Notes: a model not told the origin generated them from the letters alone. DNA of 64,000 bases from Cecembia calidifontis (GCF_004216715.1 NZ_SGXG01000001.1:1796001-1860000); one strand, 5' to 3'; shown: positions 33,774-43,714, counted from the stretch's first letter. Program-made: numbers and translations.

Positions 33774-34691
33774 ATGAAGAAAGTGTTGATATCGGGAGCT
33801 AACGGGCTTCTTGGGCAGAAATTGGTTCAAAAATTAAAAGACAATCCGAATTATCAGGTTTACGCTTCAGGTAAAGGAAAATCCAGGCTTCCTGAGGATT
33901 GGGAAAAAGGCTATCAATGGATAGAACTCGATGTTACAGATGCTGAACAGGTGATGGAGGTATTTGAAAAGGTGAGGCCGGATTTTTTGATCCATACAGC
34001 CGCCATGACTAATGTAGATGATTGTGAGACAAATAAAACAGCATGTGACCTTTGCAATATTGAGGCGGTCAGATATTTGATACATGCATGTGAATCCACA
34101 GGTACCCATTTTATTCATTTGTCAACAGATTTTATTTTCAGTGGAGAGGATGGGCCATATGATGAAGATGGAGTTCCGGATCCAGTAAATTACTATGGGA
34201 TGACCAAGTTGAAATCCGAACAATTGCTTCAGGCATCTCAGATCAAATGGGCAATAGCAAGGACCGTTTTGGTATACGGTTTGGCAGCAGATATGAGCCG
34301 CTCCAATATCATCCTCTGGGTAAAAAAGTCTCTAGAAGAGGGAAAAACCATTCAAGTAGTAAATGATCAGTGGAGGACGCCTACTTTGGCAGAAGATCTG
34401 GCAGAAGGATGCATTCTGATTATGGAAAAGGGAGCTACCGGTATTTTCAATATTTCAGGAAAGGATTTCCTCACCCCCTATGATATGGCCATGATGACGG
34501 CGGAATATTTTGGTCTGGATAAATCCCTCATCAAGGAAGTGGATTCAAGTATTTTTAAGCAGCCCGCAAGGCGTCCTTTAAAAACCGGTTTTATCATTGA
34601 AAAAGCCCAGTCTCAGTTGGGATATTCCCCCAAAAGTTTTATGGACGGAATTGGTATTTTATCAAAACAAATTAAATTAGCCGATCTTTAA
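33774..34691 (+). CDS. RmlD-like sugar-nucleotide reductase (SDR family), 305 aa
   Basis: Rossmann fold with GANGLLGQKLVQKL (residues 7-20), HTAAMTNVDDCE near 75, the catalytic Y-x3-K in YYGMTKLKSEQ near 141, and TRTVLVYG-like ARTVLVYG near 162. This is the dTDP-4-dehydrorhamnose reductase family. No rmlABC genes are adjacent, so the true substrate is uncertain. It is the last gene of the 28.3-34.7 kb operon. Confidence 0.82.
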   Translation: MKKVLISGANGLLGQKLVQKLKDNPNYQVYASGKGKSRLPEDWEKGYQWIELDVTDAEQVMEVFEKVRPDFLIHTAAMTNVDDCETNKTACDLCNIEAVRYLIHACESTGTHFIHLSTDFIFSGEDGPYDEDGVPDPVNYYGMTKLKSEQLLQASQIKWAIARTVLVYGLAADMSRSNIILWVKKSLEEGKTIQVVNDQWRTPTLAEDLAEGCILIMEKGATGIFNISGKDFLTPYDMAMMTAEYFGLDKSLIKEVDSSIFKQPARRPLKTGFIIEKAQSQLGYSPKSFMDGIGILSKQIKLADL

Positions 34692-34730
34692 ATGTTAAAT
34701 TTTCATTAAAACACTACTAATCAATAGACT

Positions 34731-36119
34731 ATGGCGATGAGTTCTGATACCCAGGGCAGGGGGCAATGGGGTTCCAGTTTGGGTTTTATTATGGCGGCTG
34801 CCGGTTCTGCGGTAGGTTTGGGAAATATATGGAGATTTCCTTACCTCACAGGTGAAAACGGTGGTGGCGCATTCGTATTTGTTTATGCCATTTGTGTACT
34901 GCTGATAGGTCTCCCACTTTTACTGAATGAGATTGCCCTTGGTAGAATTTCGGGTAAAAACCCAATAGGTGCCATTAAAGTTACCGGTGGCAACAAGTTC
35001 TGGCAGATAGCCGGGATTCTCTGTATTTTGGTTTGTTTCTGTGTATTGTCTTATTACTCAGTAATTGCAGGTTGGACCATAGGGTACATCTTTACAGAAT
35101 TGATCAATATTCCGATCAATTTCAGCGAATTTCAAGATACTCCCATGTATGTGATTCCGCTTTGTTTTATCTTTATTCTAATGACTATCGGTATTGTGTT
35201 GGGTGGGGTTTCCGGAGGAATTGAAAAGGCTGCTAAGTTTTTGATGCCGATACTTTTCATCATTATCATTTTCATTGCAGGTCGAGCAGTGACACTGGAG
35301 GGTGCAGGCGCTGGAATAGAGTATTATTTGAAACCTGATTTTTCTAAAATCAGCACAAAGGTTGCATTGCAGGCCCTCGGGCAAGCTTTCTTCTCCATGT
35401 CTGTTGGATGGGGCTTGATGATTACCTTTGGATCTTATTTGCCTAAGAGCAGTAACATTGTCAAATCTTCAGGTTGGATTGCAGGGATGGATACGGTTGT
35501 AGCGCTTTTAGGTGGTTTGATGGTATTTCCTGCTTTGTTTGCCTTGTTGCCCGGAAAAGATCCGGCAGGAGGACCTGCGCTGGTATTTGAGGTTCTTCCA
35601 GCTGTATTTGATGCCATGCCTGGAGGAAACTTCATTGGAGCTATGTTCTTCTTGTTGCTTTTAGTGGCAGCGCTTACCTCCAGCATTTCTATGTTGGAAG
35701 TTCCTGTAGCTTATTTTATAGATGAAAGAAAATGGAGTAGGAAAAAAGCTGCATGGACCATTGGAATCGCCGCCATGGCGCTTTCTGTTCCTTCTGCACT
35801 TTCTTCCATTGAGGGCAATTATTTTAGTGACCTGACCATCACATTCCTTGGTAATACCCAAGTGGGATTTTTCAGTATTATGGATTTCACCTTTGGGACA
35901 TTTGCAGTAGTATTGATTTGCTTGATGCTGAGTTTATATACGGGTTGGGCAAAGAAAATCTCTGATTATGCCGATGAATTGGCACAAGGGGCTCCGGGTT
36001 TCAAAGGTTTCTTTAGAACAGCCTGGGTTTTCTTTATCAAGTGGGTATGTCCAATAGTGATAGCTTTGGTGCTTTTGGATTTACTTGGGGTATTTGGAAC
36101 CCCACAGGAAGGCGGTTGA
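34731..36119 (+). CDS. Sodium-dependent transporter of the NSS/SNF family, 462 aa
   Basis: The opening has the sodium-site motif GSAVGLGNIWRFPYLTGENG near 27-46, typical of LeuT-type symporters, followed by eleven to twelve hydrophobic helices and GQAFFSMSVGWGLM near 216 (TM6). It probably imports an amino acid or related compound with Na+. It begins 39 bases after the RmlD-like gene and is closed by a terminator, so it may be part of the same transcript or have its own promoter. Confidence 0.9.
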   Translation: MAMSSDTQGRGQWGSSLGFIMAAAGSAVGLGNIWRFPYLTGENGGGAFVFVYAICVLLIGLPLLLNEIALGRISGKNPIGAIKVTGGNKFWQIAGILCILVCFCVLSYYSVIAGWTIGYIFTELINIPINFSEFQDTPMYVIPLCFIFILMTIGIVLGGVSGGIEKAAKFLMPILFIIIIFIAGRAVTLEGAGAGIEYYLKPDFSKISTKVALQALGQAFFSMSVGWGLMITFGSYLPKSSNIVKSSGWIAGMDTVVALLGGLMVFPALFALLPGKDPAGGPALVFEVLPAVFDAMPGGNFIGAMFFLLLLVAALTSSISMLEVPVAYFIDERKWSRKKAAWTIGIAAMALSVPSALSSIEGNYFSDLTITFLGNTQVGFFSIMDFTFGTFAVVLICLMLSLYTGWAKKISDYADELAQGAPGFKGFFRTAWVFFIKWVCPIVIALVLLDLLGVFGTPQEGG

Positions 36120-36144
36120 TCGATGTTTTAAGAAACATACATAA

Positions 36145-36173
36145 AAAAGAGAGGTGTTCGCCTCTCTTTTTTT
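36145..36173 (+). terminator. Intrinsic terminator after the NSS transporter
   Basis: AAAAGAGAGG, loop TGTTCG, CCTCTCTTTT followed by TTT. Confidence 0.85.
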
Positions 36174-36250
36174 GTAAATTAACTTCATTAAAATGCATTT
36201 TGCATAAAAAAATATGTAACTTAGCATCGATACATCAACAATTTGAATTT

Positions 36251-36628
36251 ATGAAAGTCCTTGTGGTAGATGACGATGCCATTAACAGGCTTATTCTGAA
36301 AAAAATATTTGAAAGGGAGAATGATACTGTGTTCACGGCAAGTGACGGAGAGGAGGCCTTGGAGATTCTCATCCAAGAACCTGACTTCAATGTTGTCATT
36401 ACAGATATCATGATGCCCAAAATGGACGGCATTCAACTTTTGGCTGAAATTAAATTAAACGATGCCATTAGTAGTATTCCCATCATAGGATTTACAGCAG
36501 GTGATATAGAGTATTTTAAGAGGACGAGTGTCATTTCTTTTGATAGGCTTTTACCCAAACCCATGGATTTTCATGAGCTTTACGGAATCGCCAAAGCCTT
36601 TGGAATGGGTAGCAGTGCAATAAATTAA
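36251..36628 (+). CDS. Stand-alone response-regulator receiver domain, 125 aa
   Basis: A single REC domain: acidic pair in MKVLVVDDDAINRLILKK, phospho-aspartate in NVVITDIMMPKMDGIQLL (near residue 56), conserved threonine in IIGFTAG near 84 and lysine in RLLPKPMD near 104. There is no output domain. The frame runs further upstream, but the ATG at 36251 gives the normal REC start. No histidine kinase is nearby, so the partner is unknown. Confidence 0.88.
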   Translation: MKVLVVDDDAINRLILKKIFERENDTVFTASDGEEALEILIQEPDFNVVITDIMMPKMDGIQLLAEIKLNDAISSIPIIGFTAGDIEYFKRTSVISFDRLLPKPMDFHELYGIAKAFGMGSSAIN

Positions 36629-36705
36629 GGTTTAACCGTATTTTGGTATAGGCTTAATTTTTTTCTGAAGTTTTTTTTAAGTAAATTCATCAAAAAGATC
36701 CTCAA

Positions 36706-37293
36706 ATGAAAAGGCTCCTTTTTATGTTTTACTTTCTTAATGTGGCAGTTTTAACGTATGCCCAGGATTTTTCTATTGGTCCTAAATTTGGCCTTTCCCG
36801 TTCTAACATCACCGTAAATGGAGATACTTTTGAGTCAGGTGAAGAAAAACTCGGCTATCACCTGGGTGCTTTTGTCAGGATGGGTGGGCATTCTATTTTT
36901 CTTCAGCCCGAGTTTTTGTTTACCCAAACAGGCGGAACGATCATTCAATCCACGGATGCTTTGGATCTGACCTATGATGCAACTTTTAACAGGATTGATA
37001 TTCCCGTCATGTTTGGTTTTAAGTTAGGTGGTTTTTTTAGGTTTCAGGCAGGACCTATTGCCTCTGTTTTGTTGGATTACCAATTCGAAGATGCCTTTCA
37101 AAATGCCCTAAACGTAGATTATAAATCCGCCACTTTAGGGTATCAGGCGGGCATAGGACTTGATATAAAGAATTTGATTTTGGATTTTAAGTATGAAAAT
37201 TCATTAAGCAAAATAGCCAGGAGTGTTGCTGGGTTTGAGACGGACCAAAGACTCAACCAGTTAGTTTTATCTGCAGGTTTTAGGTTGTTTTAA
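36706..37293 (+). CDS. PorT-like outer-membrane beta-barrel protein, 195 aa
   Basis: Signal peptide MKRLLFMFYFLNVAVLTYA followed by QDFSIGPKFGLSRSNI, a pattern usual for the outer-membrane-beta-barrel (OMP_b-brl_2) family of Bacteroidota. Strands FLQPEFLFTQTGG, RIDIPVMFGFKLGGFFRFQAGP and LNQLVLSAGFRLF at the end support a small barrel with terminal phenylalanine. Single gene with its own terminator. Function unknown. Confidence 0.8.
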   Translation: MKRLLFMFYFLNVAVLTYAQDFSIGPKFGLSRSNITVNGDTFESGEEKLGYHLGAFVRMGGHSIFLQPEFLFTQTGGTIIQSTDALDLTYDATFNRIDIPVMFGFKLGGFFRFQAGPIASVLLDYQFEDAFQNALNVDYKSATLGYQAGIGLDIKNLILDFKYENSLSKIARSVAGFETDQRLNQLVLSAGFRLF

Positions 37294-37296
37294 TAG

Positions 37297-37327
37297 AAAA
37301 GAGCAACCTATTTGGCTGCTCTTTTTT
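37297..37327. terminator. Intrinsic terminator between convergent genes
   Basis: AAAAGAGCA ... TGCTCTTTT hairpin; one mismatch inside the upper stem; T run at the plus-strand end. Confidence 0.75.
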
Positions 37328-37355
37328 ATTTGTCTGAATTGCAATTCTCACCTTT

Positions 37356-40145
37356 TTATTTCACTTCAAATTCCAACTCCCCTTTATCATTACCACTATA
37401 GACGTATACCTTGTATTTTCCTCTTCCCATCTCCCCATATTCCCAACTACTCTGATTGAAGCCTGCCCTAGCTTTTTGTAACCAGGATTGTATCACCTCT
37501 CCCTTATCATTTTGTATTTCCAGCTTCACTTCCCCTTCCACTGGAGTATAGAAAAGTATTTGCTGTCTGGGTTTATTGACGATTCCTTCGTACCAAGCAG
37601 ATAACCTGGGATTGTACCTGATTTCCGAAGTATTGATGACCTGGATTTCTTTAGAGTTAGAAGAGACAAGTTGATGGATGGGTTTGAGGTCAATAATAAA
37701 CACACTTCTACCATGAGTGCCTATGACCAGTTCATTTTCTCTTTTTTGAATGGCCATATCATAGATGGCAACATTGGGAAGGTGACCTTGAAATAGTGCA
37801 TAACTTTTTCCGCCATCGGTACTGATATAAAGTCCATGGTCGGTTCCAACATACAGGATGTTGTCAAATTTGGGATCTTCTTTTAAAATATTGACAGCCT
37901 CGAAAGGCAATCCGGCAGCAATGGAGGTCCAAGTTTTTCCATAATCCGGACTTTTATAAACAAAAGGCGTGAATTCATCAAATCTATATCCAGTGAGGGT
38001 GACATAAACAAGTCCTTCTTTGTGTTGGGAAGGGGTTATGCTGCTTATCCAGCGATTTTGGGGAAGCCCTTTGCTTATATCCGCCCAATTAGAACCATGA
38101 TCTTTGGTGACCCACAAATTCCCATCATCCGAACCCGCGTAGAGGGTTCCGAATTCAAAAGGAGACTCCTCTATTACAGTCAGGGTAGCAAAAGGGACAT
38201 TACCGCTTTTTTGGTTCTTGGTCAGGTCAGGGGAGATGGTTTCCCAGGTATCCCCTCTATCCAAACTTCTGTACACATACTGTGAACCCATGTAGAAAAT
38301 ATCCTGATTATGTTGGCTAAGGATGGCAGGTGTTCTCCAGTTCCAACGATTGGGTGCCCTGCCAATATCATGGGATGGGGTGACCATTTTTCTTTCCCCG
38401 GTTGTGGTGTTGATTCTGAAGTAATTTCCAAATTGAAAACCGGTGTAGACTATATCATTGCTTCTGGTATCTACAGCAACCACCATGCCATCACCTCCCA
38501 TTAGGGAAGTCCAGACATCGGATGGTTTTCCAGTTGATTTTCCATACCATACCCCATTGTCCTGCATTCCCCCATAAATATTATAAGGTGTTTTTTCATC
38601 CACCATGATCGAATAAAACTGACTTATGGTCAATTCATTGTTGAGGTGGTCCCACCTTTCTCCCCCACCATAGGAAATATAAAGCCCCCCATCATTGCCA
38701 AGTATTAAGTGCTTACTGTCTTGTGGGTTGATCCAAAGTGCCTGGTGGTCAGAATGTACGTCACCGACCGTATCGGTCCTGGCGAAAGTTTTTCCACCAT
38801 CTCTCGAAACCAGCAGCGGTACACCTAAGATAAACACTTCTTCTTCATTTTGGGTGTTAACCCGGATTTCCCCGAAATAATAACCATAGGTGTTATAAAG
38901 CCTGTCTAAATTGCTTTCATTCACTTTCGACCAACTTTTCCCGGCATCTGTCGATCGGTAAACTTCAGCACCCGCAATGGAGGTATCGAACAAAGAGGCA
39001 TTGGCATCCTGGCCCCCTCCATGGTAATCCGCAATTTGGGCTGGAGTAATTCTCCCTAATCTTAACAGCCTTTTAACACTGGCCGAATTGTATTTCGATG
39101 CAAATCTGTTGCTTCTAAGTAGTTTTTCGAGTTTTTCATCTTCCAGGTTCAAAATATCCTGAACGGTCATGGATCTGATGCTTTCCAAATTGAGGTCGAC
39201 TTTAGAAAGGTTTCTAGGGCCCTGTGGCCTGGAATTTTCTTGAGGCTTTTGATTGTCCAGTAAGGCATAGACCACGTTAGGCCTGCTTACACTAAAGTCA
39301 AAACCAATTCTGCCTACAAATTCATCCTGGGGGAACCCTTCCATGGCTTTTGTCCAAGTGTCACCTCCGTCTTCAGAACGCCAAATGCCGGAGCCTTTGC
39401 CATTACCTACAAAATCATGGGCCTGCCTGAATCTTTCCCAGGTTGCAGCCAAGATTATATTGGGGTTTTGTGGATGGATTTTGATATCAATTACACCGGT
39501 ATTGTCATTGATATAAAGTGTTTTCTTCCAGGTTTTTCCTCCATCCGTGGTTTTATACAATCCTCTTTCTTCATTTCTGGAATACAGTGAGCCCATGGAT
39601 CCTACCCAAACAATTTCCGGGTTTTGTGGGTGTATTTGGATCTGTCCGATATGCTGCGAAAATGGCAGGCCCATAAATTCCCATGATTTTCCGGCATCAG
39701 AGCTTTTGTACACGCCTGCCCCGGCATAGGTAGACCGGCTGGAATTGTTTTCACCGGTACCAACCCAAATAATGTGATCATTGGAAGGAGCTATGGCCAT
39801 GTCTCCAATCCCCATAGCACCCAAGTGATCAAAAATAGGGGTAAAGGATTGCCCGTTGTCCATGGTTTTCCAAACTCCTCCTGATGCTGCCGCTACATAG
39901 TAAGTCTTGAAGTCACTGCTGACCTCAATATCCACTATCCTGCCGCTCATATTTGTAGGTCCCACATTTCTTGCCGGATAATCCCTGTATGGGCTGTTTT
40001 CCAACATTTCTTGGTGTTTTTTGACGGACTCCTGCATTTCTTTTGCAGAAGTGGGTCGGATCTGCTGGGCTTCAGCCTGATTGGTTTGAAAAGCCAAACA
40101 GATTGCTGCTGTCCAAAAAGCGATCATGGAAAGTTTTTTGTTCAT
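37356..40145 (-). CDS. Secreted VPS10/BNR-repeat (sortilin-type propeller) protein, 929 aa
   Basis: Signal peptide (residues 1-26, ending near NQAEAQ). Many BNR/Asp-box repeats follow: SGGVWKTMDNGQSF near 89, GVYKSSDAGKSWEFMG near 143, GLYKTTDGGKTWKK near 196, GIWRSEDGGDTW near 253, YRSTDAGKSWSKV near 397, VYRSLDRGDTWETIS near 625, GLYISTDGGKSYALF near 775. This is the VPS10/xyloglucanase-like propeller. In Bacteroidota such proteins are annotated as glycosyl hydrolase or sortilin-like; a substrate is not evident. The final part (residues about 850-929) is a separate beta-rich domain. Confidence 0.85.
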   Translation of the reverse strand: MNKKLSMIAFWTAAICLAFQTNQAEAQQIRPTSAKEMQESVKKHQEMLENSPYRDYPARNVGPTNMSGRIVDIEVSSDFKTYYVAAASGGVWKTMDNGQSFTPIFDHLGAMGIGDMAIAPSNDHIIWVGTGENNSSRSTYAGAGVYKSSDAGKSWEFMGLPFSQHIGQIQIHPQNPEIVWVGSMGSLYSRNEERGLYKTTDGGKTWKKTLYINDNTGVIDIKIHPQNPNIILAATWERFRQAHDFVGNGKGSGIWRSEDGGDTWTKAMEGFPQDEFVGRIGFDFSVSRPNVVYALLDNQKPQENSRPQGPRNLSKVDLNLESIRSMTVQDILNLEDEKLEKLLRSNRFASKYNSASVKRLLRLGRITPAQIADYHGGGQDANASLFDTSIAGAEVYRSTDAGKSWSKVNESNLDRLYNTYGYYFGEIRVNTQNEEEVFILGVPLLVSRDGGKTFARTDTVGDVHSDHQALWINPQDSKHLILGNDGGLYISYGGGERWDHLNNELTISQFYSIMVDEKTPYNIYGGMQDNGVWYGKSTGKPSDVWTSLMGGDGMVVAVDTRSNDIVYTGFQFGNYFRINTTTGERKMVTPSHDIGRAPNRWNWRTPAILSQHNQDIFYMGSQYVYRSLDRGDTWETISPDLTKNQKSGNVPFATLTVIEESPFEFGTLYAGSDDGNLWVTKDHGSNWADISKGLPQNRWISSITPSQHKEGLVYVTLTGYRFDEFTPFVYKSPDYGKTWTSIAAGLPFEAVNILKEDPKFDNILYVGTDHGLYISTDGGKSYALFQGHLPNVAIYDMAIQKRENELVIGTHGRSVFIIDLKPIHQLVSSNSKEIQVINTSEIRYNPRLSAWYEGIVNKPRQQILFYTPVEGEVKLEIQNDKGEVIQSWLQKARAGFNQSSWEYGEMGRGKYKVYVYSGNDKGELEFEVK

Positions 40146-40311
40146 TTTGCTGTCAGATTAATTCATCAATATAATCATTTGGGCATTGTTTCTCTGTTGT
40201 TTGATGATGGAATGACCGGTAATTAGATAATTGGAAAAAATTTTCCTTAAATTGCTTCATTGGAATTTTATGCGTTCAATTCCTATCTTTGTTTGTACCA
40301 AATTAGATAAA

Positions 40312-40599
40312 ATGGCCAAGTACCTGAAATACACCAAAAACTTCTATGTGGTCTTTACCTTGTTTTTTCTTATCTGGATGGTTTTTATGGATTCCAATGA
40401 TGTCTTTTCACAGTTCAAGTTGAGGTCAAAGCTGAGGGAGTTGGAAAAACAGAAAGAGTTTTACCTCGAGAGAAAGGAGAAGATACAGGAGGACAGAGAG
40501 GAACTTATGAGCAACTATGAAATGTTGGAAAAATTTGCAAGGGAAAGGTATTTGATGAAGAGAAAAACCGAGGATCTTTATGTTGTGGTTGAAGAATAA
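40312..40599 (+). CDS. Septum formation initiator family protein (DivIC/FtsB-like), 95 aa
   Basis: One membrane segment (residues about 12-28: VVFTLFFLIWMVFM) followed by a coiled coil (LRSKLRELEKQKEFYLERKE) and the family end FARERYLMKRKTEDLYVV, where RE.Y.M...ED is typical. It joins the cell-division complex at the septum. The ATG at 40312 is used because the 27 upstream codons are unlike the family. Its end overlaps the next gene by 20 bases. Confidence 0.85.
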   Translation: MAKYLKYTKNFYVVFTLFFLIWMVFMDSNDVFSQFKLRSKLRELEKQKEFYLERKEKIQEDREELMSNYEMLEKFARERYLMKRKTEDLYVVVEE

Positions 40600-41131
40600 A
40601 CTTCATTTTTTATTAATTTTTTCTTTTTTTCTTTCGAGTTTAAGTGTTTTTGCACAGAGAGAAATCGATGAAGGTAACCGCCCCCCTTTGAAAGACAGGT
40701 TATATTATGGGGGCAATTTCGGAATGTCTTTTGGCACAATCACCTTTATTGATGTTTCACCTTTGGTTGGGGCCATGATTACCAATAGGCTTTCGGGAGG
40801 CGTAGGTGCTACTTACCAATATTTCGATGATAGAAGATTTATAGGGGGAAGTAGCAGTCTTTATGGCGGGAGGGTATTTGGAAGGTATAATGTGTTTCCC
40901 AATATTTTTCTCCATACCGAATATGAAAGTTTGAATTTTGATTTATTTAATCCCCTCTCTGAAAGGTTTGAAAGGACCTGGGTGCCGGGATTTTTTTTAG
41001 GAGCTGGGTACTTCGCGCCGTTTGGAAGCAGAGGGGGCGCTAATTTTACATTTCTGTACAACCTCTTGCATGATAATAGGCGTTCTCCATACAATGAACC
41101 ATATGTAATTAGAGTAGGTTTTGTATTATAA
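40580..41131 (+). CDS. Predicted outer-membrane protein, 183 aa
   Basis: The start overlaps the DivIC gene by 20 bases; the protein has a signal peptide (LHFLLIFSFFLSSLSVFA, then QREIDEG) and glycine-aromatic strands (DRLYYGGNFGMSFGTITFID, LSGGVGATYQYF, GRVFGRYNVFPNIFLHTEY) ending in YVIRVGFVL. A small outer-membrane barrel is likely. No family recognised. It is 23 bases before cysE. Confidence 0.65.
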   Translation: MLWLKNKLHFLLIFSFFLSSLSVFAQREIDEGNRPPLKDRLYYGGNFGMSFGTITFIDVSPLVGAMITNRLSGGVGATYQYFDDRRFIGGSSSLYGGRVFGRYNVFPNIFLHTEYESLNFDLFNPLSERFERTWVPGFFLGAGYFAPFGSRGGANFTFLYNLLHDNRRSPYNEPYVIRVGFVL

Positions 41132-41154
41132 CATCAACTTTCCCTACAATAAAC

Positions 41155-41982
41155 ATGGAATCCCTGATCCGAAAACTTAGTCAATCCCACAAAAACTGTC
41201 CGGAATGTCCTGCTCCTAAAGTTATCCATACCTTTTTTGACAATATTCTTGGATTACTTTTTCCGGATTTTGCCACGGAATTGATGAAGGAGGAAGATCA
41301 AATTGCAGAAAAAATTGAAGAGTTAAGGCATAAATTGAGCAGGATTCTGATCAGAAACAAGCACCTGCATGATGGGGATGGTTCCGAAATTGCCAACCTT
41401 TTTTTTCAAAAATTGGAACAGGTTTATGACCTTTTGATTCAAGATGTACAGGCCTTGTTTGATGGTGATCCTGCTGCTAAAAGCACCACAGAAGTTATTA
41501 GGTGCTATCCCGGCTTTTATGCTGTAGCGGCATACAGGGTGGCGCATTTGCTGCATTCATTAGGTGTAAATCTGATCCCCAGGATGATTACAGAATATTC
41601 CCATAGCAAAACAGGCGTCGATATTCACCCTGGAGCAAAAATCGGCGAAAGATTCTGCATTGACCATGGGACAGGTATTGTGATAGGAGAGACCACGGTC
41701 ATCGGGAAATGTGTCAAAATTTATCAGGGCGTGACTTTGGGTGCGCTCAGTGTTGAAAAATCTGACGCCGATAAAAAAAGACATCCAACTATTGAGGACT
41801 TTGTAGTGATTTATGCTGGTGCTACTATCCTTGGAGGTGACACGGTAATAGGCCATCATTCTACTATTGGAGGTAATGTATGGCTTACCAAAAGTGTGCC
41901 TGCCAATAGCAAAATTTATTATCAGGCTAAGATGTACAATCCAGCTTCTGATGAGACCGATACCTACATAATAAAAAATTAA
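41155..41982 (+). CDS. cysE: Serine O-acetyltransferase
   Basis: CysE acetylates serine with acetyl-CoA to make O-acetylserine, the precursor of cysteine. The 275-residue protein has the helical N-terminal part and the left-handed helix with the family signature GVDIHPGAKIGERFCIDHGT (near residues 154-173), GIVIGETTVIG, YQGVTLGA and HPTIEDFVVIYAGATILGG-like repeats. It is 2 bases before cysM, so the pathway pair is co-expressed. Confidence 0.92.
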   Translation: MESLIRKLSQSHKNCPECPAPKVIHTFFDNILGLLFPDFATELMKEEDQIAEKIEELRHKLSRILIRNKHLHDGDGSEIANLFFQKLEQVYDLLIQDVQALFDGDPAAKSTTEVIRCYPGFYAVAAYRVAHLLHSLGVNLIPRMITEYSHSKTGVDIHPGAKIGERFCIDHGTGIVIGETTVIGKCVKIYQGVTLGALSVEKSDADKKRHPTIEDFVVIYAGATILGGDTVIGHHSTIGGNVWLTKSVPANSKIYYQAKMYNPASDETDTYIIKN

Positions 41983-41984
41983 AC

Positions 41985-42863
41985 ATGAAATTACTGGATT
42001 TGATTGGAAATACCCCTTTGGTGGAGTTGTCTCATATTCCAGTGAAGCCTAAGGTCAAGATTTTTTGTAAGCTGGAAGGCCAAAACCCCGGAGGAAGTGT
42101 AAAAGATAGGGCGGCTTACAATATGATAAAAAGTGCCTTGGAAAGAGGGGATATTAAGCCTGGAGATAGACTGGTAGAGGCGACAAGCGGAAATACCGGA
42201 ATAGCACTTGCCATGGTAGCCAATGTAATGGGGCTGGAGATGACCTTGATTATGCCGGATAATTCCACCAGAGAAAGAGTACTTTCTATGGAAGCTTATG
42301 GAGCCAAAGTAATACTAACACCCGCAGAAAGGACGATTGAATATTCCAGAGAATTGGCAGAAGAAATGGCTCAAAAAGAGGGTTATATTATCCTCAATCA
42401 ATTTGCAAATTCTGATAATTATTTGGCCCATTATTATAGCACTGGTCCTGAAATATGGAAGGATACCCATGGGAAAGTTACCCATTTTGTATCTGCCATG
42501 GGTACTACGGGTACCATTATGGGTGTGTCCATGTATTTGAAAGAAAAAAATCCTGCCATTCAGATTGTTGGGACACAGCCCACGCATGGCTCCAATATTC
42601 CAGGAATTAGAAGATGGACACCGGAATTTCTTCCCAAGATATTTGATGCTTCCAGGGTGGATCAAGTGATTGATGTAAGTCAGGAAGAAGCGACTTTAAT
42701 GACAAGGAGGATGGCCAGAGAGGAGGGAATCCTGGCCGGGATGAGCAGTGGGGGGGCACTCCATGCTGCCTTAAAATTGTCGGAGTCTTTGGATGAGGGA
42801 TTGATTGTTTGCATTACCTGTGATAGAGGAGACAGGTATTTAAGTTCAGATTTGTTTGGATAA
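41985..42863 (+). CDS. cysM: Cysteine synthase (CysM/CysK type)
   Basis: A PLP fold-type II enzyme of 292 residues that makes cysteine from O-acetylserine and sulfide. The cofactor lysine is in GGSVKDRAAYNMI near residue 40, the substrate loop ATSGNTGIALA near 65, and the phosphate-binding SAMGTTGTIMG near 168. The short length and the LVEATSGNTGIALAMVA region are nearer CysM than CysK, but this is not decisive. Immediately after cysE and followed by a terminator. Confidence 0.88.
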   Translation: MKLLDLIGNTPLVELSHIPVKPKVKIFCKLEGQNPGGSVKDRAAYNMIKSALERGDIKPGDRLVEATSGNTGIALAMVANVMGLEMTLIMPDNSTRERVLSMEAYGAKVILTPAERTIEYSRELAEEMAQKEGYIILNQFANSDNYLAHYYSTGPEIWKDTHGKVTHFVSAMGTTGTIMGVSMYLKEKNPAIQIVGTQPTHGSNIPGIRRWTPEFLPKIFDASRVDQVIDVSQEEATLMTRRMAREEGILAGMSSGGALHAALKLSESLDEGLIVCITCDRGDRYLSSDLFG

Positions 42864-42866
42864 AAA

Positions 42867-42894
42867 AATCCCGGAAGCTATGGCCTCCGGGATT
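42867..42894 (+). terminator. Intrinsic terminator after cysM
   Basis: AATCCCGGA ... TCCGGGATT hairpin 3 bases after the cysM stop. Confidence 0.75.
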
Positions 42895-42921
42895 GATAAA
42901 AATTAACCCAGAAAAAACAGC

Positions 42922-43638
42922 TTAGAATTTAATATAGTTGGTTATTAGTTGGATGCTTAATGGTTTACTACCGTTTATAGGTGTTTCATGTCCTCTGATT
43001 ACCAGGGAATAAACCCGGTTTCCCCTTAGGTCGATTTCACTGCTGCTTACCAATACTTCTCCGGTGACTCTTGACTTTACTTCCACATTGTATTTGCCTT
43101 TTTCGATTTTTTTGAATTCGGAAATTTCCCTGAAACCCTGGTATTCCCCGAAAAGCTTTAGGTTTCCATTCAAAAGAACCTCTATTTCTCCGGAATCAGG
43201 GGATAAATGGGCAAGCCTTATTTGGGCATGATCAGCATCCGGATCGCTCCATTTATCTTCCACCTGAACCACTTCAAGGTCAGAAACCGTATTTGCCAAA
43301 AAAAGTGTATAAACTTTGTCTTTTTCAAAAGTAAATTCCGATTCCAATAAGGTGTTTACGGCAAGGTAGGGAGTAAATCTCAACAGTCGTTTTCCTGTAA
43401 AAAACTGACTATAAGGGAAGGACTCTCCAAATCTTAGTGGAGATTGCGTGATTTTTCTGGCTTCTGTATAAATGTCAAGATCAGGAGCGTCCGGTGAGCC
43501 ATGATAAATGGAAACAAATGCCGCATCCGGTAAAGGACGGTCATTGTGATCAGGCAAGCAGCCAAACCAAAGGAAAGAAGAAGTGAGCAGCATTAATACT
43601 GCAATGCTTTTGCTGAATTTAATTAAATGGGATTTCAT
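42922..43638 (-). CDS. DUF4397 lipoprotein, 238 aa
   Basis: Signal sequence with a lipobox-like site (LWFGCLPDH, cysteine near residue 27), then the DUF4397 start AAFVSIYHGSPDAPDLDIYT (near 38-57), IRLAHLSPDSGEIEVLLNG near 137 and a second repeat-like half. The HGSPDAP motif is characteristic of this extracytoplasmic family, whose function is unknown. A single gene; convergent with cysM. Confidence 0.85.
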   Translation of the reverse strand: MKSHLIKFSKSIAVLMLLTSSFLWFGCLPDHNDRPLPDAAFVSIYHGSPDAPDLDIYTEARKITQSPLRFGESFPYSQFFTGKRLLRFTPYLAVNTLLESEFTFEKDKVYTLFLANTVSDLEVVQVEDKWSDPDADHAQIRLAHLSPDSGEIEVLLNGNLKLFGEYQGFREISEFKKIEKGKYNVEVKSRVTGEVLVSSSEIDLRGNRVYSLVIRGHETPINGSKPLSIQLITNYIKF

Positions 43639-43714
43639 TTTTTAAATAGTTGGTTTAGTCTTCTAAAAATGAAGACGCAACCAGAACCAAAAGTGCTACA
43701 GGCAGGATAAAAAA